Under the pieces are notes generated by a model. That model had not been told where the DNA came from, searched no databases, and saw nothing but the letters and a program-made list of their open reading frames with translations. Of a stretch of DNA of 64,000 nucleotides, positions 26,451-36,358 are shown piece after piece. Position 1 is the first letter of the stretch. The number at the start of each line of letters is the position of its first letter. Origin of the DNA: Aestuariibaculum suncheonense (GTDB lineage: Bacteria; Bacteroidota; Bacteroidia; Flavobacteriales; Flavobacteriaceae); the NCBI RefSeq assembly GCF_014596935.1, contig NZ_JACVXC010000001.1, forward strand, positions 554,783 through 618,782, in the 5' to 3' direction. Position numbers and translations under genes: made by a program.

Positions 26451-27806
26451 ATGAACGTACATTTTATAGCCATTGGAGGTGCGGCAATGCACAACCTAGC
26501 TTTAGCTTTACATAACAAAGGATATCAGGTAACAGGAAGTGACGATGAGATTTTCGAACCGTCAAAATCACGATTAAATGCAAAAGGATTATTACCAGAT
26601 ACATTTGGTTGGTTTCCTGAAAAAATTACTGATAATTTAGATGCTGTTGTTTTAGGCATGCATGCGAAAGCTGATAATCCCGAGTTATTAAAAGCACAGG
26701 AGTTAGGACTTAAAATATACAGTTATCCGGAGTTTTTGTTCGAGCAATCAAAAAACAAAACCCGTGTGGTTATTGGAGGAAGTCATGGTAAAACAACAAT
26801 TACGTCTATGATTCTTCACGTTATGCATTATCACGATCGCGATGTGGATTATATGGTTGGTGCACAGCTGGAAGGCTTTGATGTTATGGTAAAGTTAACC
26901 GAAGCGAATGACTTTATTGTTTTAGAAGGTGATGAATATTTAAGTTCGCCAATAGACAGACGCCCGAAATTTCATTTATATAAACCTAATATAGCCTTGT
27001 TAAGCGGTATTGCCTGGGATCATATCAATGTGTTTCCAACTTATGAAAACTATGTAGAGCAATTCAAGATTTTTGTAGATTCGATTGTAAAAGGCGGAAG
27101 TATCAATTATAATGAAGAAGATGCCGAGGTAAAACGTGTTGTAGGAGCATCAGAAAATCCAATCCGTAAAATAGCTTATCATACACCAGAATATACAGTT
27201 GAAGACGGTGAAACCTATTTAGAAACTCCCGAAGGCCCAATGCCAATAGAAGTCTTCGGAAAGCACAACCTGAATAATCTGGCAGGTGCCAAGTGGATTT
27301 GTCAGCACATGGGGATTGACGAAGATGATTTTTATGAGGCCATTTCAACCTTTAAAGGTGCAAGTAAGCGTCTGGAAAAAATTGCTGAAGGTAAAACCAG
27401 TGTGGCTTATAAAGATTTTGCCCACTCGCCTAGTAAAGTAGAGGCAACGACTAAGGCTGTTAAAGAACAATATAGCGATAGGACATTAGTCGCCTGTTTA
27501 GAACTTCATACCTACAGTAGTTTAAACGCAGATTTTTTAAAAGAATATAAAGGTGCTTTAGATGCTGCCGATACAGCTGTTGTGTTTTATTCGCCTCATG
27601 CGGTTGAAATTAAAAAGTTGGATGCCGTTTCTCACGAACAAATAGCCCAGGCTTTTGAACGTGACGATTTAATTATTTATACCAATCCAGACGATTTTAA
27701 AAACTTTTTACTTGCTCAAAATTTAGAAAACAAAGCTTTGTTACTAATGAGTTCTGGTAATTATGGTGGACTTAATTTTGATGAGGTGAAAACTTTAATA
27801 AAATAA
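26451..27806 (+). CDS. mpl: UDP-N-acetylmuramate:L-Ala-gamma-D-Glu-meso-DAP ligase-like Mur ligase
   Basis: A 451-residue Mur ligase. The N-terminal UDP-binding part HFIAIGGAAMHNLALAL and the ATP loop GGSHGKTT (109-116) are clear, as are GDEYLSSPIDRRPKF and the mid-domain AWDHINVFPTYENY. These features fit Mpl, which joins recycled L-Ala-D-Glu-DAP tripeptide to UDP-MurNAc in cell-wall recycling, better than MurC, the relative that adds L-Ala; Mpl-type traits are the HNKGYQVTGSDDEIFEPS stretch and its position away from the mur/fts cluster. MurC remains the main alternative. It converges with the MscS channel gene with 17 bases between the two stops. Confidence 0.85.
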   Translation: MNVHFIAIGGAAMHNLALALHNKGYQVTGSDDEIFEPSKSRLNAKGLLPDTFGWFPEKITDNLDAVVLGMHAKADNPELLKAQELGLKIYSYPEFLFEQSKNKTRVVIGGSHGKTTITSMILHVMHYHDRDVDYMVGAQLEGFDVMVKLTEANDFIVLEGDEYLSSPIDRRPKFHLYKPNIALLSGIAWDHINVFPTYENYVEQFKIFVDSIVKGGSINYNEEDAEVKRVVGASENPIRKIAYHTPEYTVEDGETYLETPEGPMPIEVFGKHNLNNLAGAKWICQHMGIDEDDFYEAISTFKGASKRLEKIAEGKTSVAYKDFAHSPSKVEATTKAVKEQYSDRTLVACLELHTYSSLNADFLKEYKGALDAADTAVVFYSPHAVEIKKLDAVSHEQIAQAFERDDLIIYTNPDDFKNFLLAQNLENKALLLMSSGNYGGLNFDEVKTLIK

Positions 27807-27823
27807 ATTATTTCACTTTTCCT

Positions 27824-30325
27824 TTAAGAGTCACTTCCATTTGGTATACTGTTTGGCATGTTTTTAATATAAATATCTCTTTGGGGAAAAGGTATTTCTA
27901 TACCCGCTTCCTTGAAAGCATTATACACGGCTACCGAAACCTCGCTTTTAGTTACTAAACTAACTTCGTAATGCACCCAGCATTGTAAAACGAAATTAAG
28001 GGAGTTATCACCAAATTCAAGGAATAGCGCTCGCGGAGGAGGTGTTTTTAAAATTAATGGGTGTGATGTGCCTGCTTTAGTAAGGATTTCTAAAACTTCA
28101 TTAGGGTCAGCATCGTAGCTTGCACCTATAAAAATATCAATTCGTTTTGTGTTATCGGATAAAGTCCAATTGATCAAGTTGTTCGACATCAGGTTGTAAT
28201 TGGGTACAATTACTTCAGCTCCATCAAACGTTCTGATTTTGGAAGAACGCACACCAATTTTATGAACCCGACCTAAAAGATTATCTACTTCAACGGTATC
28301 CCCTTGTAAGATAGGTCTTTCAAACACTAAAATTAACCCCGATACAAAGTTGGATATTATGGTTTGCAAACCAAAACCAATACCAATGCCCAGTGCACCG
28401 GCAAGCAGATTAAATTTACTTAAATCCATTCCTAAAGACGATAGAGCAAAAACAAATCCGAAGGCCACAATAAAATAGCGAATAACAAGTGAAATCGCTG
28501 CAGGTATACCTTTTGGTAAACGCAGGTTTTTTAAAATACCTTCGCCATCGCCATCATCAATCACAAAGGAGATTATACTTGTAATAATAAAAGAAGATGC
28601 GAGAATAATGATAAATGATAAAATAGAACCAATAGTTATGGATATGGTGCCCAGCTTATAAGGTTCAGAAAGCACATCGGTTAAATAATCTCTTAAAGGT
28701 CTGTATAGTTCAATCATATTCAGAAAAAACAGAAACCAAAACATAAGTACAACGACCCTTAAAATTTTTATCAGCTTGATTTCTAAAGCTAATTTTTTAA
28801 TGAAGTCAACATTTGATTTTGAACTAAAATGCCTATGAATTAAACTGGTCGAAATGCCTTCAAGAATTAATAATAAACTATAGAAAATAACAGTTATCAC
28901 ACCAATATGTGTACATATTTTAAGTGTGATATCGGTTAAATTCGTATATCCTAAAATATTAGACATTATGGCAATAAACACCAAAACATAAATTGCCGGA
29001 CTTAACTGAATTAAGAATTTACTCAGTGGATTAATTGTTGGATTACTGGTTTTGTAGAGTTTTTTAAGTAATAAGTAAACTGCAACACCAATTAGTATAG
29101 CTTCCAGTAACAAATAGATTCTATAGATGCCTGGATGAAACCATAAGTAGGTCTTCAGAGAATCAATAATATAGAAGAATGTAATAATGTAGTAGATGTT
29201 TTTAAATTGCTCTTTAATTTGAGGTTTAACAACGTAAGAAGACGCTACAATTAATCCCAGAATTAAAATGCTTTCAAATAGTTTTGGTGTACCGGTGAAA
29301 AATATATTTCCAATAAGCAGAGACAGGAAAATAAAGGAAGCCAAAGGATGTTTTAGAATGACATCTTTAGAAATATTCAGGTTATGGTCGTCTGATACGA
29401 ATTCATATTTTTCGAAACCACGTTTCAGGAAATAAACAATTCCAAATAAAAAAAGAATGAGTGTAAAATAAAGGTAAAACGAGCTTTTATTGTTTTTGAT
29501 AAAACTGATTAATTCTTTGAAACTATCGGAAGCGGCTTCCCATACCGAGGTGTTGCTGGATTTTTTAGATTTAGAAAATGAAATCTTCCACAACGGATCA
29601 TGGCGCAAATGAAAAATATCATAGGTTTCAGAATTTTTAAGCGTTAAAATTTCCTCCATAATTTCGTTAATCAATTCCACTTTAAAATTGATTTTCGATT
29701 CGAGTTTTAAAGCTGTGTTGTTTTCTTCAACAATGGCTTTGTCAATACCTTCAATATCTTTAATTAATTCGGTAATTCGCGTTAGAATTTCTTTAGGAGC
29801 CTCTTCGTTTTTTGCTTTTTCCAGCGTTAAATCCCACGTCCTGTGATGCAAATCTACAGATTCAAGTAAGCGGGTATTGCGAGATACAAAGTTGTTCACG
29901 TCATCTTCAATACCGGTTAAATAAATCCGGTTTCCATTCCACTTGGTATAAAGGTTTTCAATTTTTTGTCGGTTAGGATTAGCGGCTAAAATCTTATGGG
30001 TTTGTTCCTGCTGTTTTTCAATATGGGAGGCGTAGGTTGGGTATAGCGAATCGATTTTATGAACAGCTTTATTCGCTTCCAACTTTCGTTCAATCAGTTT
30101 TAAATCCTCATTTGTTTTTTGAATATTTTGAATGATGGCCGTTAATGGAATAGCCTTAGGCGCCGCGACAACAGATGAGTCTATTCCGGTTTCAGATTCT
30201 TGAGCCTGTGTGAAACTCATACTGAAACAGACTAAAACAGTTGAGAGTATAAAGGTTTTAAGCGAAACCGAATATGAAGTAAAATGCATAAATTTATAGT
30301 TAACCTTTGCTATAAATTTATGCAT
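27824..30325 (-). CDS. Large MscS-family mechanosensitive channel
   Basis: A long (up to 833-residue) relative of MscK/MscS. After a signal peptide comes a periplasmic, partly coiled-coil region (about 50-270), then many membrane helices (about 275-640) and the C-terminal MscS core with the pore helix LLAGALGIGIGFGLQTIISN and the beta domain FERPILQGDTVEVDNLLGRV. Such channels release solutes when hypo-osmotic shock stretches the membrane. The frame begins at 30325, but the second ATG at 30289 gives a neater signal peptide (MHFTSYSVSLKTFILST ... FTQAQES). Both ATGs lie in the arms of a perfect inverted repeat, so start choice and translation may be affected by RNA folding. Confidence 0.88.
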   Translation of the reverse strand: MHKFIAKVNYKFMHFTSYSVSLKTFILSTVLVCFSMSFTQAQESETGIDSSVVAAPKAIPLTAIIQNIQKTNEDLKLIERKLEANKAVHKIDSLYPTYASHIEKQQEQTHKILAANPNRQKIENLYTKWNGNRIYLTGIEDDVNNFVSRNTRLLESVDLHHRTWDLTLEKAKNEEAPKEILTRITELIKDIEGIDKAIVEENNTALKLESKINFKVELINEIMEEILTLKNSETYDIFHLRHDPLWKISFSKSKKSSNTSVWEAASDSFKELISFIKNNKSSFYLYFTLILFLFGIVYFLKRGFEKYEFVSDDHNLNISKDVILKHPLASFIFLSLLIGNIFFTGTPKLFESILILGLIVASSYVVKPQIKEQFKNIYYIITFFYIIDSLKTYLWFHPGIYRIYLLLEAILIGVAVYLLLKKLYKTSNPTINPLSKFLIQLSPAIYVLVFIAIMSNILGYTNLTDITLKICTHIGVITVIFYSLLLILEGISTSLIHRHFSSKSNVDFIKKLALEIKLIKILRVVVLMFWFLFFLNMIELYRPLRDYLTDVLSEPYKLGTISITIGSILSFIIILASSFIITSIISFVIDDGDGEGILKNLRLPKGIPAAISLVIRYFIVAFGFVFALSSLGMDLSKFNLLAGALGIGIGFGLQTIISNFVSGLILVFERPILQGDTVEVDNLLGRVHKIGVRSSKIRTFDGAEVIVPNYNLMSNNLINWTLSDNTKRIDIFIGASYDADPNEVLEILTKAGTSHPLILKTPPPRALFLEFGDNSLNFVLQCWVHYEVSLVTKSEVSVAVYNAFKEAGIEIPFPQRDIYIKNMPNSIPNGSDS
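30284..30325. repeat. Perfect 16-base inverted repeat covering the mscS start region
   Basis: Arms 30284-30299 (ATGCATAAATTTATAG) and 30310-30325 are exact complements around a 10-base loop. Read on the minus strand, each arm contains one of the two candidate ATG codons of the channel gene. It may be an RNA hairpin that hides a start codon or a DNA operator. Confidence 0.65.
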
Positions 30326-30381
30326 AAAAAATTAATAAATGATATGATTTTGAACTTATAAACAGGTTAAGTACAGATGAA

Positions 30382-31269
30382 TTACTTTAATTTATCATTA
30401 AAGAAGTCTATAGTTCTTTTCCAAGCAAGGGTAGCTGCCGCTTCATCGTATCTTGGAGTGGTGTTGTTATGAAACCCATGATTGACTTCAGGATAAATGT
30501 AAGTGGTGTATTCTATATTATTGGCTTTTAATGCTGTTTCGTAAGCTTCCCATCCGGCATTCACCCGAGTATCTAATCCGGCATACTGAATAAGTAGAGG
30601 CGCTTTAATTTGCGCCGTGTCCTCTGCCGATGGTTGTCCGCCATAAAAAGGAACCGCAGCCGAAAGTGTTGGCAGTTTTACGGCCATCATATTGGCAATC
30701 CAGCCACCAAAACAGAATCCTACAACGCCTATTTTTCCACTACAGTCTTTATGGTTTTTTAAATAGTTGTAACCAGCAATAAAATCCTCCAGCATGTCAT
30801 TACGGTCGCGTTGACGTTGCAATTCACGACCCTCATCGTCATTACCAGGATAACCACCAAGCGGTGTTAAAGCATCGGGGGCTAAAGATATAAAACCTTC
30901 CATGGCCGCACGTCTCCCCACATCTTCAATATAAGGATTTAGCCCTCGATTTTCGTGAACCACGATAATGCCCGGTAATTTACCTTTAGATTTTTTAGGT
31001 TTTGATAATAAGCCTTTAATAGAACCACCTCCCTTAGGAGAGTCGTAAGTAATATATTTAGAATCGAGTTTAGGGTCTTTAGGGTCGACCATTAAGGTAT
31101 CAACATAATTAGGACTTATGAAACTGAGTAATGATGATACGGTGATACCTCCAACCGCAAATACCGATAGTTTTTCAACAAACTGGCGACGGTTTATTTT
31201 ATTATGAGCGTACTCATCGTATAAGTCGAATACTTCTTGATTAATATCTTCTTTCTTTAGTGGTTTCAT
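30382..31269 (-). CDS. Dienelactone-hydrolase family protein with a Tat-like N-terminus
   Basis: A 295-residue alpha/beta hydrolase of the dienelactone hydrolase family. The nucleophile is Cys186 in VGFCFGGW, with Asp in AGLDTRVNAGWE and His in VNHGFHNNTTPRYDEAAA, the Cys-Asp-His triad of the family. The known substrate class is cyclic esters such as dienelactone, but most family members have unknown substrates. The N-terminus is unusual: a 27-residue lead followed by NRRQFVEKLSVFAVGG and a hydrophobic stretch, which looks like a twin-arginine signal and would export the folded enzyme. It stands between the channel gene and the divergent radC. Confidence 0.87.
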   Translation of the reverse strand: MKPLKKEDINQEVFDLYDEYAHNKINRRQFVEKLSVFAVGGITVSSLLSFISPNYVDTLMVDPKDPKLDSKYITYDSPKGGGSIKGLLSKPKKSKGKLPGIIVVHENRGLNPYIEDVGRRAAMEGFISLAPDALTPLGGYPGNDDEGRELQRQRDRNDMLEDFIAGYNYLKNHKDCSGKIGVVGFCFGGWIANMMAVKLPTLSAAVPFYGGQPSAEDTAQIKAPLLIQYAGLDTRVNAGWEAYETALKANNIEYTTYIYPEVNHGFHNNTTPRYDEAAATLAWKRTIDFFNDKLK

Positions 31270-31355
31270 TTTGATGAGGTATTAGGTGTTGATATTCAGT
31301 GTATTTTAATCTTTTAAATGTTGAAATATAAAATTACAATATTTATATTTACTGT

Positions 31356-32054
31356 ATGCAAGAAAAATCAACATCGTTTTCAATTAAGAACTGGAGTCAG
31401 GACGATCAGCCTCGTGAGAAGTTGTTATACAAAGGAAAGTCGACTTTAAGTGATGCCGAATTGGTAGCGATTTTAATTGGTTCGGGTAATCGGGAAGAAA
31501 GTGCCGTAGCCTTATGCAAACGCATATTGGCAAGTGTTGATAATAATTTAAGTGCTTTAGGAAAGCTATCGGTTAAACAGTTGATGCAATTTAAAGGCAT
31601 TGGAGAAGCTAAAGCCATTACCATCGCAGCAGCTCTGGAATTAGGTCGACGTCGACGAGGCGAAGAAGCTCTGGAGAAAAAGCAAATTACTTCCAGTCGG
31701 TCAGTTTTCGAAGTGATGCAGCCCGTTATTGGTGAATTGCAACATGAAGAATTCTGGATTATCTATCTAAATAATTCAAATAAGGTCATTCAGAAGAATC
31801 AATTGAGTAAAGGTGGTATTACCGGAACTTTAGTCGACGTGCGTTTGGTGTTAAAAACCGCTTTGGAGGTTGGTGCTACCGGACTTATTTTATCACACAA
31901 TCATCCTTCAGGAACTCTAAAGCCCAGTGAAGCCGATAAACAAATCACAGAAAAGTTAAAAACGGCTGCACAAAGTTTAGATATTAAAGTGCTTGATCAT
32001 TTGATTATAACAGAAAATGCATACTTTAGTTTCGCAGACGAAGGAATTCTATAA
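31356..32054 (+). CDS. radC: RadC family JAB-domain protein
   Basis: A 232-residue RadC with two parts: an N-terminal helix-hairpin-helix region (about 20-100, LMQFKGIGEAKAITIAAALELGRR) and a JAB/MPN+ domain with the metal site His181-x-His183 and Asp194 in SHNHPSGTLKPSEADK. The name reflects an old link to DNA repair that has not held up well; the biochemical role is unsettled. Length is normal. The next gene starts 28 bases downstream, so they may be co-transcribed, without clear functional relation. Confidence 0.93.
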   Translation: MQEKSTSFSIKNWSQDDQPREKLLYKGKSTLSDAELVAILIGSGNREESAVALCKRILASVDNNLSALGKLSVKQLMQFKGIGEAKAITIAAALELGRRRRGEEALEKKQITSSRSVFEVMQPVIGELQHEEFWIIYLNNSNKVIQKNQLSKGGITGTLVDVRLVLKTALEVGATGLILSHNHPSGTLKPSEADKQITEKLKTAAQSLDIKVLDHLIITENAYFSFADEGIL

Positions 32055-32082
32055 TTTAGCAAAAGTACTGCACAAATAACAT

Positions 32083-33384
32083 ATGCTGTTAGTTTACACA
32101 CATAAAATATCTCCGCGTTTAAAATATGTTTTTAAGCATATATGCACCAGAATTTTGGGGGTTGAGGTCGATTTTACGACTCAGATAGAAAGCTTTATTG
32201 CGCATGATAGTTTAAAAATGTCGTATACCAAGCAGCAATTAGGTAATGAATTTTTTGTTCGTAGTCATGATATTTTATTTGAACAGGGATTGAGTGATAT
32301 CGAAATCAATGTGCAGTCTTGGGAAGATACCAAGGGTTTGTTTTCTGCGGGAGAGAAAAGTGCTATGCCCTTTGATGTTTTTGCAGCTTCCTTTTATTTA
32401 TTATCACGTTACGAGGAGTATTTACCACACGTAAAGGATCAATACGGTCGCTTTTTAGCCACCGAAAGTATAGCCTACAAAAACGGATTTTTAGAACAAC
32501 CTGTTGTAGACATCTGGGCTTATAAATTTCGGGATGCCCTTCAGCAACAGTATGAAGAGTTTCAGTTTCCAGAACGTAAGTATAGCATTAAACCCATTAT
32601 TGACGTGCCAACAGCGTACCATTTTAAGCTTAAGGGAGTCATGCGTGGTATCGGAGGGACTTTAAAAGAATTGTTTCAGCTGAAGTTCAAAACACTTTAT
32701 AACAGGTTTATGGTGATTTTTGGGTTGCAGCATGATCCGTATGATACTTTCAAGTACATCATTAACAAGCAAAAGCAAAGTCAGTATAAGTTTTTATTTT
32801 TCTTTTTGTTGGGCGATTTTTCAACTTACGATAAAGGCACCAATCCTAACAGTAAACATTTCGTGTCGCTCATAAAACACGTTGCTGATTACTGTTACGT
32901 AGGATTAAAAGCCTCTTATTTTGCTTTGGAAAGCTCAGAAGTGTTGAAGAAAGAAAAAATGCGTTTGGAAGATATTATAAACGCCCCCTTAAAAGCATCG
33001 CGTCAGTCCTTTTCCAAATTAAACCTTCCAGAATCTTACCGAAATTTAATAGAGCATGAAATTCTGGAAGACTACACGATGGGTTATGTGAATTATATGG
33101 GCTTTCGCGCCGGAACCTGTACGCCATTTTTGTTCTACGACCTAGATTACGAAGTGCAGACACCTTTGAAAATTAATTCATATCATATGATGGATTATAC
33201 CTTATTGAAAGTACATTCGTTATTAGATAAAAAGAAAGCTTTAAACGAAATTATAAAGCAGGTGAAGCAGGTTAATGGCGAATTTATACCAGTATTTCAC
33301 AATTATACTTTTAGCGATGTCGAGCGGTGGAAAGGCTTTAAAGAATTATTTAATATTGTTTTAGATTCACCAAATGAAAATTAA
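32083..33384 (+). CDS. Polysaccharide-deacetylase-like protein, catalytic residues replaced
   Basis: A 433-residue protein with the layout of flavobacterial polysaccharide-deacetylase family proteins: an N-terminal domain (about 1-165, resembling DUF7033) and a NodB-like barrel from about 168. The fold marks KPIIDVPTAYHFKLKGVMRGIGG and FRAGTCTPFLFYDLDYE (341-355) are present. However, the motif that normally reads D-x-D-x-A has Pro176 in place of the second Asp, and the metal-binding HPS motif is replaced by Lys276-Ala-Ser278. It may therefore not hydrolyse acetyl groups and could be a sugar-binding or structural relative. It overlaps the next gene by 11 bases. Confidence 0.72.
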   Translation: MLLVYTHKISPRLKYVFKHICTRILGVEVDFTTQIESFIAHDSLKMSYTKQQLGNEFFVRSHDILFEQGLSDIEINVQSWEDTKGLFSAGEKSAMPFDVFAASFYLLSRYEEYLPHVKDQYGRFLATESIAYKNGFLEQPVVDIWAYKFRDALQQQYEEFQFPERKYSIKPIIDVPTAYHFKLKGVMRGIGGTLKELFQLKFKTLYNRFMVIFGLQHDPYDTFKYIINKQKQSQYKFLFFFLLGDFSTYDKGTNPNSKHFVSLIKHVADYCYVGLKASYFALESSEVLKKEKMRLEDIINAPLKASRQSFSKLNLPESYRNLIEHEILEDYTMGYVNYMGFRAGTCTPFLFYDLDYEVQTPLKINSYHMMDYTLLKVHSLLDKKKALNEIIKQVKQVNGEFIPVFHNYTFSDVERWKGFKELFNIVLDSPNEN

Positions 33385-34063
33385 CGGAATTACAGATATA
33401 TTTTTTGATTTAGATCATACCTTATGGGATTTCGACAGAAATTCGGAGTTAGCATTCGACAAAATTTTGAAGTTGAACAATGTAGAGGTCGATTTACAAG
33501 AGTTTTTAACACATTATAAAGCCATCAATTTACAATACTGGAAATGGTATCGTGATGAGAAAGTAGATAAAGCCTTGATGCGATTCGGGCGATTAAAGGA
33601 CACTTTTACGGCATTGAATAAAACGGTGGCCGAGTCGATTATTCATCAGTTGGCAGAAGATTATATTACTTATCTGACCGATCATAATTATTTATTCAAT
33701 CATACTATTGAGGTTTTGGAATATTTGTCGGACAATTATAATTTGCATATCCTGTCTAATGGTTTTGAAGAAGTTCAGACTAAGAAGTTAATCAAATCGA
33801 ATATCAATCATTATTTTAAAACGGTTACGAATGGTGAGAGTGTAGGAGTGAAGAAACCGAACCCTAGAATATTCCATCATGCTATCGAGAAGGCAAATAC
33901 GTCCATAGAAAAAAGCATCATGATTGGAGATGGTTTTGAAGCCGATATCCTTGGTGCCATGAGTATTGGCATGGATGTCATTTATTTCAATGAATTTAAT
34001 CAGGATGTTGAAGCCAGCATAAAACATGTTAATAACCTTTTGGACTTGAAAAAGTATTTGTAA
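33374..34063 (+). CDS. YjjG-type HAD phosphatase (pyrimidine nucleotidase)
   Basis: A 229-residue HAD-superfamily hydrolase. The nucleophile and acid are Asp12 and Asp14 in FFDLDHTLWDFDRNS; motif II is LHILSNGFEEVQ, motif III GVKKPNPRIF, and motif IV IGDGFEADI. The DHTLWD start and helical cap fit the YjjG group, which dephosphorylates non-canonical pyrimidine nucleotides such as dUMP and 5-halo-dUMP and so cleans the nucleotide pool. The gene starts 11 bases inside the preceding deacetylase-like gene, which implies translational coupling. Confidence 0.87.
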   Translation: MKINGITDIFFDLDHTLWDFDRNSELAFDKILKLNNVEVDLQEFLTHYKAINLQYWKWYRDEKVDKALMRFGRLKDTFTALNKTVAESIIHQLAEDYITYLTDHNYLFNHTIEVLEYLSDNYNLHILSNGFEEVQTKKLIKSNINHYFKTVTNGESVGVKKPNPRIFHHAIEKANTSIEKSIMIGDGFEADILGAMSIGMDVIYFNEFNQDVEASIKHVNNLLDLKKYL

Positions 34064-34186
34064 ATTTCAACACATGCGATTTCAATATTTTTTATGTTTC
34101 AGAAATTAGAAATAAATAACAAAACGTATATTTACTATTCAATACTCACAGAATTTAAAATTTCAATATAATTACATATTACAACA

Positions 34187-35038
34187 ATGAAAACTAAATT
34201 TTTATCATTTTTAATAACATTCTTAGTTGCCAGTAGTGTATTTGCTCAAACCAATTTAAATGCCTACAAGTATGTTATTGTTCCTAATAAATATGACTTT
34301 CTAAAAGAAAAAGATCAGTACCAATTAAATTCCTTAACCAAGTTCTTATTTGAAAAATATGGATTTACAGCTTTAAAAGAAGGAGAAGCTTACCCAGATG
34401 ATTTGGTAAAAAATCGTTGTTTGGCGTTAAAATCTGATGCATTAAAAGATTCAGGATTATTTAAAACAAGGTTATCTGTAGAATTAAAGGATTGCAATGA
34501 TGCTGTGGTGTTTACAACAAAGTTAGGAGAGAGTCGTGAAAAGGATTTTTATAGAGCCTATAATGAAGCCTTAAGAGATGCTTTTACTGATATTGAAGCA
34601 TTGAATTATAAATATGAACCAAGAGAAGCTGTTATAGCATCAACTACTGTGGCAGCAACAAATACAGAACAGGAAATCCAACAGTTAAAACAAGAGCTTG
34701 AGGCTTTAAAAGCTAAGGAAGCAGAACAAACAGCAGCAGCTACTGTAGTTCCTGTGGTTACTACTGAAAAAGTAGCAGTAGTTAAAGACGAAGCGGTTGT
34801 TGAGGCTGAAGTAAAAGAGGTTATGAATAGTGTGTTATATGCACAGGAAATAGAAAATGGTTATCAGTTGGTTGATGCAACACCTAAAGTCGTTTACAGA
34901 ATTACAAAAACAGCACAGCCTAATTTATATATGGTAAATGGCGAAAACGCTATCATTTATAAAAAGGGAGATACTTGGCTGATTGAATACAACACATCAG
35001 AAGGCACTAAACAAAAAGAGCTAAACATCAAGTTTTAA
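34187..35038 (+). CDS. Exported protein of unknown function with a coiled-coil linker
   Basis: A 283-residue protein with a signal peptide (MKTKFLSFLITFLVASSVFAQ). Residues 22-155 form a globular region (AYKYVIVPNKYDFLKEKDQYQLNSL) of a type I have seen in flavobacterial exported proteins but cannot name. Then comes a charged coiled coil (about 163-180, EQEIQQLKQELEALKAKEAE), a Val/Ala/Glu-rich low-complexity linker, and a short C-terminal domain of about 65 residues. This shape suggests a periplasmic protein with two folded ends. It stands alone between the HAD gene and rarA and is followed by a two-way terminator. Confidence 0.72.
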   Translation: MKTKFLSFLITFLVASSVFAQTNLNAYKYVIVPNKYDFLKEKDQYQLNSLTKFLFEKYGFTALKEGEAYPDDLVKNRCLALKSDALKDSGLFKTRLSVELKDCNDAVVFTTKLGESREKDFYRAYNEALRDAFTDIEALNYKYEPREAVIASTTVAATNTEQEIQQLKQELEALKAKEAEQTAAATVVPVVTTEKVAVVKDEAVVEAEVKEVMNSVLYAQEIENGYQLVDATPKVVYRITKTAQPNLYMVNGENAIIYKKGDTWLIEYNTSEGTKQKELNIKF

Positions 35039-35043
35039 ATAAT

Positions 35044-35073
35044 AAAAAAGGGAACCAACAGGTTCCCTTTTTT
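35044..35073. terminator. Two-way terminator between convergent genes
   Basis: Arms AAAAAAGGGAACC and GGTTCCCTTTTTT, loop AACA. It lies between the stops of the exported protein gene and rarA and can end transcription from both sides. Confidence 0.88.
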
Positions 35074-35080
35074 ATTTCTA

Positions 35081-36358
35081 TTAATATCCATATTTGTCTT
35101 TCCAGCGTTGTTTTAAAAAGTCGCGATGAGCATTTTCTCGAGCATTATTACCAGGCTCGTAAAGTTTTGTGTTTTTTATTTCATCAGGTAAAAACTCCTG
35201 AGGAGCAAAGTTATTTTCATAATTATGAGCGTACATATAGTTATCGCCGTAACCTAACTCTTTCATCAGTTTGGTAGGTGCATTTCTAATATCTAATGGT
35301 ACCGATAAATCACCAGTTTGTTTCACCAGTTGCTGGGCCTTACCAATGGCTGTATAAGCCGCATTACTTTTTGGAGAACAGGCTAAATACGTTGCACACT
35401 GACTTAAAACGATGCGCGATTCCGGATAGCCAATGGTCGATACCGCCTGAAAGGTATTATTCGCAATGACTAAAGCCGTAGGGTTGGCATTACCGATATC
35501 TTCACTTGCGGAAATTAATAACCTACGAGCAATAAATTTCACATCTTCACCCCCTTCAATCATTCGCGCTAACCAATACACAGCACCGTTAGGGTCACTG
35601 CCGCGAATCGATTTAATAAATGCAGAAATAATATCATAGTGCTGATCGCCGGTTTTATCATAACGAACCGTATTGTTTTGAATTTTTTGTAATACGTCAT
35701 CATCGGTAATCACAACATTGTTAGATTCTTCCGAGTTGACAATCAGTTCAAAAATATTAAGCAGTTTTCTAGCATCGCCACCAGATAACTTTAAAAGGGC
35801 ATTCGTCTCTTTAAGGGTAATGTTTTTTTCTGATAGATATACATCCTCCCTAATGGCACGTTGCAAAAGCATTTCTAAATCGGCTTTTTCAAAAGGTTTT
35901 AAAATATATACCTGACAACGTGAAAGCAGTGCTGAAATCACCTCGAAACTCGGATTTTCGGTTGTAGCACCAATTAAAGTTACCCAGCCTTTTTCAACAG
36001 CCTGGAGTAAAGAATCCTGTTGCGATTTACTAAAACGATGAATCTCATCAATAAACAAAATGGGGTTTTTCGTAGTAAATAAACCACCACTTTGTTTCGC
36101 TTTATCAATTACCTCGCGAACGTCTTTTACTCCTGAACTAATGGCACTAAGTGTATAAAACGGTCGACCCGATTCCGTTGCAATAATGTTAGCGAGTGTC
36201 GTTTTACCAATACCCGGAGGTCCCCAAAAAATCATAGAAGGAATCAGCCCTTGTTTAATTTGGTTGGTTAACACGCCGCTTTCGCCAACCAGATGGGTCT
36301 GGCTAATATAGTCCTCTAAAGTTTTCGGTCTTAAACGCTCTGCTAATGGTTCATTCAT
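35081..36358 (-). CDS. rarA: Replication-associated recombination protein A (AAA+ ATPase)
   Basis: A 425-residue RarA/MgsA protein, an AAA+ ATPase that acts at stalled replication forks. Walker A is GPPGIGKT at 46-53, Walker [17 protein letters not shown] near 100-115 and sensor 1 GATTENPS. The C-terminal half has the family's tetramer region ([22 protein letters not shown], then [17 protein letters not shown]). Length is normal. It is a single-gene unit and shares a terminator with the convergent gene. The 182-base region between it and the rhomboid gene contains only an A/T hairpin (36435-36455). Confidence 0.95.
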   Translation of the reverse strand: MNEPLAERLRPKTLEDYISQTHLVGESGVLTNQIKQGLIPSMIFWGPPGIGKTTLANIIATESGRPFYTLSAISSGVKDVREVIDKAKQSGGLFTTKNPILFIDEIHRFSKSQQDSLLQAVEKGWVTLIGATTENPSFEVISALLSRCQVYILKPFEKADLEMLLQRAIREDVYLSEKNITLKETNALLKLSGGDARKLLNIFELIVNSEESNNVVITDDDVLQKIQNNTVRYDKTGDQHYDIISAFIKSIRGSDPNGAVYWLARMIEGGEDVKFIARRLLISASEDIGNANPTALVIANNTFQAVSTIGYPESRIVLSQCATYLACSPKSNAAYTAIGKAQQLVKQTGDLSVPLDIRNAPTKLMKELGYGDNYMYAHNYENNFAPQEFLPDEIKNTKLYEPGNNARENAHRDFLKQRWKDKYGY

